Assembly (NCBI RefSeq): GCF_902459465.1
Contig: NC_047083.1
Coordinates: 8,175,526-8,239,525 of the forward strand
Origin: Asterias rubens
Taxonomy: Eukaryota > Echinodermata > Asteroidea > Forcipulatida > Asteriidae
DNA: 64,000 nt
Reading direction: 5' to 3'
In this document: positions 11,750-23,500 of the stretch, piece by piece
Position numbering within the stretch: the stretch's first letter is position 1
Layout of the letters: each line of letters opens with the position of its first letter
Position numbers and translations under genes: made by a program
The notes under the pieces: generated by a model
Database searches by the model: none
What the model saw: only the letters and a program-made list of their open reading frames with translations
What the model was told of the DNA's origin: nothing

Positions 11750-12640
11750 TTTTTAACATCTCCTATGACTAGTCCTTACTCTTTGTAAGATCGACCCCAG
11801 TTTTAAGACCTTATCCTCCGAAAGAAAGCCTCCGCAAGGGGATAATGGCAACAAGTAATTCTGAAAAGAAATATTTCTTGAAAACATTTAGGTTATGAAA
11901 AGGTATACCCTTAATTACTCGCAGTAACATTTCCTTCCCCAAGAAACTTATTGCCGAATACAAATACAAACTAAACTTATTTTGTTTTCATTGTTAAATC
12001 TAAAAACAATGGTCCAGTCATCAGGTTAACACATTCATAATATTATTTATAATTTTAATAAATTTGAATCTTTAACATTCGGTTCGTTTTAATACTTTTT
12101 ACAAATATAATTTGTTAATAATAAATGGGTAGCATACTAAACAAGCTTCATAATATATAGTACATGTAATTGTATTCCTTATTTACGAACCTACCGTAAT
12201 ACAACTATAACAAAAACACAAACCATTATATATTTTTTTTCGTCACAGATAACATTTCTTTTCAAATTTTGGGTCGGGTAACCGGTGTGGGAGGAGATTA
12301 TTCTGTTCCCCGGAGATTCGGTCTCCCCATACGGCAAACTGTGTTCAAACTTGTTCCGATAGCGCCCTCTTTTGAATCATACTCCCCCCAGCCCATGAAA
12401 AGTTTGAAAAGGTAACCTTAGCCAGCCCCACCCCACCCCACCCCACCCCACCCCACCCCACAATTTCATTGACAACTCTTCAGCAAAGAATTTTAAATAT
12501 ACTTAAAGGGTAGTGGTTTCCTCCTCTTTTTTGTAACAGCTCAGCGAGTTTGACCGACCATTTGAACCATTAGCCTCCATTGGGTGTTTATGCTTGCATA
12601 GAGCAAGTTCGAGTGAGGCACTATAGTCGACTATAGTCGA
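11750..12640. other. Gene-free stretch with (CCCCA)n
   Basis: AT-rich. A pentanucleotide run of ACCCC occupies about 12427-12461. No exons recognised. Confidence 0.6.
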
Positions 12641-12779
12641 CCATTGGTTGATTTTGCCTGGTACCCAGGATGTATTGAATGCATAGGTAACCATGGAACA
12701 TTGACCAGTGGTTGACAAATGGTCGCCACCCGATCTTGCTCATAGCTGTGCACAGACCTAGCAGTGTGCAAAGGCTGAC

Positions 12780-13200
12780 ACAGGGCATGTGATCATTCAA
12801 ACCAGCGTGGGTGATATTGAATGGTCAGACAGTAGGAGGGTTGACTGTGAACAGTTCAGTTGCGTTCACACCATAACAACACATTGCGGGGTGGCTTGTC
12901 TGACATCCCAAGACTGGGGACAATATTGCATGGTCAACCAGTAGGAGGGTTGACTGTGCACTGTGTAGACACAATCATCCCATCTTGCAGGGCTGGCATA
13001 GTTAAGCCATCATTCAAAATCACAGGGGATGATATTGAGTGTTCAAACAGTAGGAGGGTTGACTATGCACTATATAGATGCATTCAACACATGACAGGCT
13101 CGCTGGCACACTATGCAGTATGGCATAGTTAGGCCATCATTCAAAACCACAGGGGATGATATTAAGTGGTCACACAGTAGGAGGGTTAATGTTGTTGTAC
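12780..13200 (-). repeat. AGGAGGG satellite, degenerate array
   Basis: Units of about 100 bases carrying AGTAGGAGGGTTGACT, with TGATATTGA before and a GCATT-type segment after. Same family as 18830-20200. Confidence 0.85.
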
Positions 13201-13900
13201 AAGTCAGCTGTGATGCTCCTAAATGTTGTATTGTACATACATGGCACAGTGATTGAATCTCTGTCTAAAGCCGACAACGAGGGCGTGCAAAGCAGACACA
13301 GACGACGATTGAGATCTACCGTTCTACACTATTAGATGGGAACCGGTCAAAACAATAAACATGACATCACACTTAGACTGGTATCCTGCTTAAAAACAAA
13401 TTTTCCCTGTCAAGCAAAAATGTGTGCTTTACCAAAATATCGCTAAGCAAAAAGTTTGCAGGGAACCAGTCAACCAACACTACACATCACATGAAGTTTT
13501 AGCTGGTAAGCTGACCCTGCTAAAAAGCAAGAGTTTTGTGTGGTAAAATGAAATAATGGGAGCCGGCCATTAACAATATACATCACATGATACTTAGCTG
13601 GTGAGCTGTTATTTTTTCTGTAAGTTAAATTTTATAACTTTATGTCCTTTTTGAACAAAGTAATAAGGAGATAATAAGGGGGAAAATATTACATAGAAAA
13701 TGAGATACAAAGAAATAATGTTGTTGGGCTTCAACCCAAAGTATTAATTACTGCACCACTCTTTGTTCCGACGCAAACAATTCCAGACAAAAACAAGCTC
13801 AAAATGCTGACCTTTTTTTTAATGCAATACTTTTATGAAAGCATCTCTTTTTTTTTCTGGTACAAAACTAACATCTGCACAGACTTAAAAATATTCCAAC
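13200..13900. other. Gene-free stretch downstream of AP2A
   Basis: AT-rich, with weak repeats of TGCTTAAAAA/AAGCAAAAA near 13385-13530. Nothing coding was recognised. Confidence 0.5.
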
Positions 13901-14435
13901 TAGATACACATACAAAGGGCTGCTTCAAACCGGTTTGTACCAGTTCAAACTGGATTACATAACAGGTACAGACTCGTTTGAACCAGTACCTGCTGGTTTA
14001 GGATGGGTGTACAGGCAGTTTGTTGAGTAAGTATTTCTACCGGCTGAAGCTGGTTACACTGTGCAGACTGGTCTGAACCAGTTTAATCTAGTTTACAATA
14101 TCAAGTGCTAACCGGTCTGACCCACTTGCAGCTGGATTAACTCAAGTTAAAGATTGGTTTGTTAGTATGAACCAGTTTCAGCTACAAACTAGTCTGGACC
14201 AGTGTATGCCGGTTCCGGTTTTATTAAATACAGGTAGACAGGTCCGAATTAGTAAATGTACACACCGCTTTTAGCTGGATTAAATACAGGTACAAACTGG
14301 TCACAACCAGTGTAATCCGGTTTACACTGGCTTAAACAGGGGTTCAGACAAGCCTGAAGAAGCATTATGTCAGTTGTAGATAGATTACATACAGGTTCAA
14401 GCTGGACAGGACCGGATCTAACTGGTTTCAGCTGC
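13900..14435 (-). repeat. AP2A 3'UTR with degenerate ACTGG/CCAGT repeats
   Basis: Right after the AP2A stop the sequence becomes a diverged array in which ACTGG(T) and (A)CCAGT recur every 20-50 bases, often as facing pairs around AAAC or TTTG. A minus-strand AATAAA sits at 14225-14220, about 210 bases past the stop, and could end a short transcript. Otherwise the UTR runs through the array. Confidence 0.5.
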
Positions 14436-14513
14436 TCAAAACTGGGTGGATAACAGTTTCCCCAATTCCTTTGAAACGGCCTCTTTACTTGTGCGTAACG
14501 TCAACCGGTACAT
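14436..14513 (-). CDS. AP2A: AP2A terminal coding exon 23 (residues 949-973)
   Basis: Encodes [20 protein letters not shown] then LSTQF and TGA. This is the conserved C-terminus, so the gene is complete. Confidence 0.95.
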   Translation of the reverse strand: MYRLTLRTSKEAVSKELGKLLSTQF

Positions 14514-17500
14514 CTGAAAAAAAGTAGAAACAAAATTGTACATCAAGACAAAAAATCCCATGAGCAAATAAGCAGTGATCTCCTTAACAGTGGTCCGCTG
14601 GCCAAATGCCGGTTAAAACACCCGTGGACCAGTCAGAATTCTCTCCACGTAGTCCGGCTGGCTAGTACAGTGTTGAAAATCGCCCCTATTTCGTTCGTAA
14701 TATGGACTATTAAAAAAGCTGACGGACTACATGTAGCTAGTAAAATGGCGAGCTAACTGGGGTGGATTTAACAAAGAGTTAGGACAATCTCGGACACATT
14801 TGGAACATCCCTCTCCACCATGCAAACTTTCAAATCCTTCTCATGTTCATCGTGTTGACAGCAAACCTTACTAGATTGTATCTCCACGATGCAAAATTTA
14901 ACTACCTACCTAAAGGAACATGGCCATCTAATATCTAAATAAATTTTGCACCACTCTTATAGGAAAACATTTTGTACGCTTGTCTTAAAATAATCACTAA
15001 GATAAATAATACGTACTACATGTATGACAGTTGATTTGGGTAGACAGCCTAAATCACTTAAGTGAAGCCCTCACCTTGCAGTGGCCGTCAGGCCTCGTGA
15101 GTTAAGCCTAGTTTATACTTCTTGCGAAAGGGAATGCGATACAAATTTTGACGCCACAAACTCGCAAGCAGCAGAAACAGGGCTTTGAGGTCAAAATTCG
15201 CTACGCACTCTCCAAAAAAAAATCTATATAACAAATCTTGGAACTTACCAGAGCAGCCTTGTTGGGCTCTAAACGAAGCAACACCCCAATCTGGGCGTTC
15301 TTAGAGTGAACGATACCAGCGCAGACAAAGTTATCAGGGTTTGGATCAACACCTTCAAGAAGGCCTATCCCAAATCCAATCAACTGATAAGAGTAAAACA
15401 AGAAAGAAATATTAAAATTTACAATAATTATAAATATTTTCAATTTTATTAACTTGAGATTCAAGTCGTCAGTTGCACCATGGAGTAAAAAATAATAAAA
15501 AATAAAAAATGGTTGACCACTTAATAAATAATGTTGCTTAACTATTATCTGCTAAGCAAAAACTGAGCATGATATCGGTCATGTGTATGTGGAATTGTGT
15601 TTTGGCCATAACCTCATTATGATAAGCAAAATTGTTTTGTGCTTAGTACGATTTGCACTTATGCAGCTCTATGAAATTATAAATTGTGCTTGCAGAGCGA
15701 GTGGCTCGGTCATACTGATGGGGTTAAGCGTGACAAGGCCGGCCATTATCCCCCAGGGGGCAATCCAGGGTGCAACCCTGAGGCATAGAGTAATGTTCAA
15801 TTCATATCGAAAGTATAAGTCTTCTCTATGATGCTTGTTCAAATGTAAACAGTTAACATGTAAAAAACTCTGCACAAACTTTGATCTTGTTAAAGAGCCA
15901 ATAAAGGATGATCTCAATATGTCAACTATTACCTTTTTATGGCCAAATAGACATTGCAGATACCGGTTAATAACCATTTTACTCTAAAAATTTGCATTTA
16001 GTAATAAATATCTAGAGTCTAAAATGCACGCGGCCGCGCGGCTTTTTCAGCCGAGAGTCAAAAACGGCTTATCTATAATAATGACCCCAGACGCCAGTGA
16101 CGAATTTCCCCTATTGGTTTTGAACACACTTCTCCAGCTTTGGCATTTCCACACCAAATAGCCGCCACTGATGTCACGATACCATTGTCGCACGGGTTTG
16201 TTTGACCCTACGTTTTTCAGAAGTTTGGCTTGGAGCATTCTGGAGAAAACCCATTTTTACCATGTTTTAACATGAGGTAAGAGACTCGTTATATTTTGTA
16301 TGTTTCCTAGACGGACCCCAGCTATTAGAAAACTGCAATATCTATATATTTGAGATCATCCTTTATTGGCTGTTTAAAATGTTGGTCTTGTAAAATTACT
16401 CATAGATCGAGGTTGTCTGACTTAAATGTGCTTCCAATCAGACTGTTAAAACTCACTTTGGTTTTGTTTGCATCTCTGTCCATCGAGAAGTTAGCCTTGA
16501 AAATGCTCTGGTCCTCGTGTGTAGAACTGAAACAAAAACAGACAAACTTGCGATAATAGAAGAGGTTCGCCCCAGTGTTCCTGGCCGTGGCTGCTGTATG
16601 CGCCTTAGCACCTTGGTTAAACCCTTACAAGGTGCTACATAATTGGGTCTCAGATTTCATAACTTCAATTACCCACCTTTCTGAAAAATTGTACATACAA
16701 AGTGCCTGGAGTACCTTGTTGGTAGATATGTGCACTATGTAAGACTTCATTATTTATTTTGTTTGTTATTTTTTATTATAAACTTACGCATTGAGCTGAT
16801 TCCAACGGCTGAAGAAATCTGCCGATGACATATTGGTCGGTTGGAAAAACTTGGACAGCATGACTGGGACCTTGAGGTTGATGTACTGCATGACACCCCC
16901 AGAGCTGAACGATCAAAACAAATGAAGAAAAATGAAAATCGGTAAAGGCAAACAATAAACGACATTGGAAACTGTAGCGCCTCACTCGAACTTTCTCCTA
17001 CGTAGATGTTAAAGCCATTGGACCCTTTCGATAAACAGTATTGTCCAAGGCCCACACTTTGTGTACCACAACTTCTATAGCAAATAACAAACCTGTGAAA
17101 ATTTAGGCTCAAATGGTCATCGGTGTCGGGTGAAAACAAAGGAAAAACCCACCCTTGTTTCCGCGCGTTTCGCCGTGTCATGACATGTGTTTAAAATAAA
17201 TCCGTCATTCTCGTTAACGAGAATTTATATTGTTTTGCTGTTTTCTCAAAAAGTAAAGCATTTCATGGAATAATATTTCAAAAGAAGTCTTTCACCATTG
17301 CCTTCTGTAAACCCTGTAAGTTATTTGTAAATCTGTGAACTTCTAATATTTTTTCTGAACCGAAAGGGTCCAATGGCTTTAATGTGTTGTAGGCTTTTTC
17401 CAGAGTATTTTAATACAAGTTTGGCTAATTTATCTAAGGGGCAACAAATCAGAAAGCAGACTGAAGTGGGTATCATGATTGTCTAGATGAACTGCATTTG

Positions 17501-20500
17501 AAGATTACATGTCAAGACCCAAGATAAGCCATGTTGGGGAATGGTGGACAACTTAATAGGGCACTATTTGGTTTGGGTAAACTTGTTTGCTATTCATCCA
17601 AAACCAATGGTGCACTCTTCCAAGTGTCCACCGTACCTTAAAGGCTAATGACATTCACCAGCATGCACAAAATGCAATAATGGATGCATTTAAAGGGAAG
17701 GTACACGTTTGGTAATTACTCAAAACAAATATTAACTTAAAAACTGACTAATAGTAATGAGCATTGGAGAGGTGTTGATAGTATAAAACCTTGTGAGAAA
17801 CAGCTCCCTCTGAAGTAGCATAGATTTTTAAATAGAGGTAATTTCTCAATAAAATAATAAAAGACTTCTAGCTAGAAGTCTTTTATTCCGCACACAAATT
17901 CGTCCAACAAGGGTGTTTTTTCTTTCATCATCTTCTCCCAACTCCGATGACCAATTGCGTTCAAATTTTCACATGTTTGTTATTTTATGCATATGTTGAG
18001 ATACACCAAGTGAGAAGACTGGTCTTTGACAATTACCAATAGTGTAGCTTCCCTTTAAGTAGCCCCCCCCCCCTCCCCTCATGAAAAAAATGTCTGTCAG
18101 GCGATTCATGGTATCTGAGTTTTTTCTGAAACACAAAGTCGCATCCCCTAAAGGTGATCCCCTGCCTACCGCTTCCCACGTTGTGTCGCAAACTTGGGTG
18201 TGATCCCTGGCTGCACAACGGTTATAAGAACTGTATGGCTTCAGACTGGCTGGCATCCCCGAACAAAGATATTGTCAAAGAAGGGAGACTGCCAACATAG
18301 GGCTAGATAGCCCCGTTGGTTGAGCGCCAATCCAGAGGCCTTTGATTCAAATCCCGCTCTAGTCTTTTTTTCTCTGTTGACCCAAAGTCAATAAAAATTT
18401 CACAATTTTCGTTCCTTTCAAACAACAAAACACAAACAAAAACGGGCAAGGGCATGCCATGCGGTAGGACTAACTGTTCTAATATGCTTTTATAAAAAAT
18501 TACATAAAATAAACAATAATGAAAAATATAGCAATGCAAGTTTTGTAATTTACTTAGTGCCTTTGATTAACTTCGTGACTTGAACCCAGGGGGAGCACAT
18601 GACATGAACTAATCAAACGCAAACTTCCCTCAGCATCGACACCAATGCATCATGGGACAGCCAATTATTTTTATTGCGTGCATGACGTGGATTCACAAAA
18701 AGGTCGTCGTCAAATAATTATTCTCAAAGTAAAACTACAGCTAGAGCGTTCAGACATTGCTTAACTTTTGAAATGGTCCAGTAATCGCTGTAACGAAGCT
18801 CACATGATTTCAACTGAATATTTAGTTAAAATTAACCCTCCTACTGTTTGCCCACTCAATATTTTCCACTGTGGTTTTTAATGATAGATAAACTATGTCA
18901 GCCTGCAATATGATATCAAGTGGTGAATGCATTTAAGCAGTACATAGTCAACCCTCCTACTCTATGACTATTCAATGAGAGTATTTCAAAATCTAAAGAG
19001 TGCAAAGTCAACCCTCCTACTGTCTGACCATTTAATATCATCCACAGTGGTTTTTAATGATAAAAATAACATGCCAGTCTGAAATGGTATCATTAGAGCA
19101 AAATCTAGAGTGCAAAGTCAACCCTCTTACTGTATGACCATTCAATATCCAGTGGTGTTATATGATAAAAATAATATGCAAGCCTGTGATGATACCTTGT
19201 GTTGAATGCAAAAATAATACAAAGTCAACCCTCCTACTGTCTGACCATTCAATACCCAGTGGTTTTATATGATAAAAATAACATGCAAGCCTATGATGAT
19301 ACCTTGTGTTGTTGAATGCATAAATGGTACAAAGTCAACCCTCCTACTATCTGACCATTTAATATCAGTGGTTTTTTATGATAAAAATAAGTTTCAAGCC
19401 TGTGATGATACCTTGTGTTGAATGCATCTACATAGTGAATAGTCAACCCTCCCACTATCTGACCATTCAATATCATCCATGAAAATAATAAGCAAGCCTG
19501 TGACGATATCATGTGGTGAACTGAATGCATCTACATAGTACAAGTCAACCCTCCTACTGTCTGACCATTTAATATCATCCATGAAAATAATAAGCAAGCC
19601 TGTGACGATATCATGTGGTGAACTGAATGCATCTACATAGTACAAGTCAACCCTCCTACTGTCTGACCATTCAATATCATCCATGAAAATAATAAGCAAG
19701 CCTGTGACGATATCATGTGGTGAACTGAATGCATCTACATAGTACAAGTCAACCCTCCTACTGTCTGACCATTCAATATCATCCATGAAAATATTAAGCA
19801 AGCCTGTGACGATATCATGTGGTGAACTGAATGCATCTACATAGTACAAGTCAACCCTCCTACTGTCTGACCATTCAATATCATCCATGAAAATAATAAG
19901 CAAGCCTGTGACGATATCATGTGGTGAACTGAATGCATCTACATAGTACAAGTCAACCCTCCTACTGTCTGACCATTCAATATCATCCATGAAAATAATA
20001 AGCAAGCCTGTGACGATGCCATGTGATGAATGCATCTACATAGTGAATAGTCAACCCTCCTACTGTCTGACCATTCGATATCATCCAATGTTGTGGTTTA
20101 GAAAGAAAAGTTTGAATAGTTCCGTGCACAATACTACCACCTTAACACATGCAGCCGATTGGTTTTGAATGGTTGGATAATAGCACTAAACGTAGGAGGG
20201 TTAACTAAGACCATTTAGCTTCTTATTCGGTTGCAAGAAAGTAACTGGAGGATTCTGTAGAATTACCTGGGTCTGGTAGGGGCATGTGGGGGTTCAACGT
20301 GGACCTCTACAGGTGGTGTCCTAGATAGGGGTAAGGTTGTACTGGGTTAAGGTTTGGGACGGCAATTGTGCGTCAAGGACGCTGGCTTTCCAAGGTTCAA
20401 TTGTGACGTATTAAAGAGTCGGAGACAGAGCGCAGGCCTGATACTTCCTGGAGGCAACAAAGGCGATTGTCTCCACGCCCCTTTGTCATTGCCTTGGTGC

Positions 20501-23500
20501 CCTTGAAATGCTACAGAAGAACTGAAACATTTCCTCCTAGGGTATCCCTTACCAAGGAAAAATTGCCTTGGTGCCCTTGCCCTTTCAAAAGCGAAGCATA
20601 CAGGCCTGGAAGAGCAAAGGTGGCAAATAAATCTGCGACCGATTCTTGTGGGACAGAGTACCACTTCAATCGGAAAATCTGAAAGTCTTTTGGATACTTT
20701 AGAAGGGGGCACCAAGGCCAGGGCAACAGACCTATGGCCTTCGTGTCATTGCAGGCCTGTGAAGGCACAGACTAAATTTAGAGCCCAAGTACAAATTCAA
20801 GGCCTGTCAAAAAAGGCACCTGGACAGTGCATATTTTGAGCCCTGAACAAGGGCGGTGTAATGAGCAAAGAAAAAAAAAACGAACAGACAATCAAACAAA
20901 CACCCCCCCCCCAAAAAAAAACGGACAAACACACAGCTTTCCTAACTTACTAATCCCTCTACTACAAAAGAAACCAATTTTTGAAACCCCAGTTTTTGAC
21001 CTGCACTCCGACTCCTCATAAAACTATCAAGTAATTATTAACCACAGTGAAGAAAAAAAGAAGAAAATCAAAACCAAACAAGAGGAAATCAGCTGAAAAG
21101 TGGAAGTCTCACATGCCTGAAAATAATAATGGGTCGGACAAAGACAACATTTTCAACCCCAAACTATTATAAAACTGTGTGGCTTCATTACATAATTTTT
21201 TAACGAGAGGAGACAAAGAGTCGGCCAAAAACGTGATTTTCAAAAAGAGTCGAAAGACAGACAGGACCCATGAACCACAAGGACTATTGATGGTATAGAC
21301 CTGTATCACTATCCAGTCATATTGGTGGCGTGTCGTGGCCAAGTGGTTAAGCGCATCGGACTCAAGCTCTGGTGTTTCTGATCAGCAGAGTGAGGGTTAG
21401 AGTCCCAGTCTTGACACAATGTGTTATGGCTGAGTGGTTTAGCACACTGGACTCAAGCTCTGGTGTTTCTGACCAGCAGAGTGAGGGTTAGAGTCCCAGT
21501 CTTGACACGATATGTTATGGCTGAGTGGTTTAGCACACTGGACTCAAGCTCTGGTGCCTGATCCCTCATCTATAAATGATTATTTGAACTGTAACCATCA
21601 TAGCGCGTCAAGGGTACAAGACCAACATGAATGGAATAGGATACAGGTTTATACAACAGGAATTTCAAACTCTATTTAAAGATGGCAAAAGGTAGTAGGT
21701 ACAAAGGTCTGTAAACCCTCCTCTACTGAAAATTGCTCGTAGTAGGTAACAAACATTTCGCAAAGACGCATGCTTTCGGTTTTCCCCCCCCCCCCCCCTT
21801 TGTACGAAGATCATTACACTCTATGTTAAAATAAGTACAGGCTAAAAAACAAAATTTTTCTACTTCTACTGTGGTGCGATTAAGACTATGTTACCTTATA
21901 TCATCAGAGGACTGGGTACCAGACCTGGGTGTGCTGTACATGTACATGATGGTTCGAGTTAAATTAATGTGCGTTATAATATAAATAGTTAGTCAGGTGC
22001 CTGACACATATGAATAGGTGATGCTATGATATAATATGTGTCTGAGTACAAATCTTGTATCTCTAATGTTCAAAGGAAAAAATTTCACAGAAAATTTGTT
22101 CCAGTACGACCTTGATAATCGGTTAGTTTTCAAACTATTTAGAAACGAGAGATTTTATCCTTACCAACCCTGTATGATTCCAATGTTTTTAAAGGCACTG
22201 TACACGTTTGGTAATAGTCAAAGACCCGTGTTCTCACTTGGTGTATCCCATCATAAGCATAAAATAACAAGCCTGTGAAAATTTGGGCTAAATTGGTCAT
22301 CGAAGTTATGAAAGAAAAAATACCCTTGTTGGACGAATTTGTGTGCTCTCAGATAGGAATAAAAGACTTCTAGCTAGAAGTCTTTTATTATTTTAGTGAG
22401 AAATTACCTCCTTCTCAAAAACTACGTTACTTCAGAGGGAGTCGTTTCCCACAATGTTTTATACTGTCAACAGCTCTCCAATGCTCGTTACCAAGTCAGT
22501 TTTTAAGTTAATGTTTGTTTTGAGTAATTACCAAACGTGTACCTTCCCTTTAATATTTTTAATTGAATTTGATTTCGAGACCTCAAGTTTAGAACCTGAG
22601 GTCTCGAAATCAAACATCTGAAAGCACACAACTTCGTGACAAGGGTGTTTTTTCTTTCATAGTTATCTCGCAACTCCGACGACCGATCGCGCTCAAATTT
22701 TCACAGGTTTGTAATTTTATGCATATGTTGAGATACACCAAGTGAGAAGACTGGTCTTTGACAAGTACCAATAGTGTCCAGTGCCTTTAAATGTTAATGC
22801 TGTTTTCTGAGACTTACGTGAAGACGATATTCAGCAAGGGAGGGTTGGTGAATTCCTCGACGCATTCCACCGTGATCATTTGCTGTACCTGCGCTCCACC
22901 GTCTAACACATCGGCAATAGGGGGCGCTTTCACAACGAGTTGTGAGGTCAAAGGTTAAGGAATATAAAATTGTTTTCTTTAATGGTTGCTAAACAATAGT
23001 TAATGGTCTGATGTTTTGACCCTAGCAGAGTATGTCTCAAAGACTTTGTGGGTTGCAGTACACTTTCTTACAGTATATCACGCTCAGGTCCGTCACGCAG
23101 TGACGCTCATGGCAATCCAACATTATTACCCCTGGTCAATGGGCCTTAAATCATTCCTTAAACCATCTCAGCTCCCTGGGGAGTATACAGCCTTGTGCAA
23201 CAAATGCGCTACTCGGCTAAATCAATCACAAGAACCATCTCTGCCCTCACAGGTACCAGTTACCCCTGGGTGGAGAGAAGCAATTATAGTGAAGTGTCTT
23301 GCTCAGAGACACAAATGTCACGACCAGGGTTTGAACCCACACTCTACTTAACAGAATCACCAAAGCTTGAATTCAGTGCTCTTATCCGCTCGGCCATGAC
23401 ACCCCAAAAACTTTTAAACAAAAAACATGGTTAAGAGCATTGGACTCAACCACTGTGCCCAGATTTAGAGGTAAATTCTGCTTAGCAAAACTCCAAGCAA

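Noticed and set aside
16750..17181. 143-codon minus-strand open frame over AP2A exon 20
   Set aside because: It runs in the wrong frame through exon 20 and a MITE C copy.
19394..20035. 213-codon minus-strand open frame with a 34-residue repeat
   Set aside because: It is a by-product of a 102-base tandem satellite whose length is divisible by three. The same DNA occurs degenerate elsewhere with stops in all frames.
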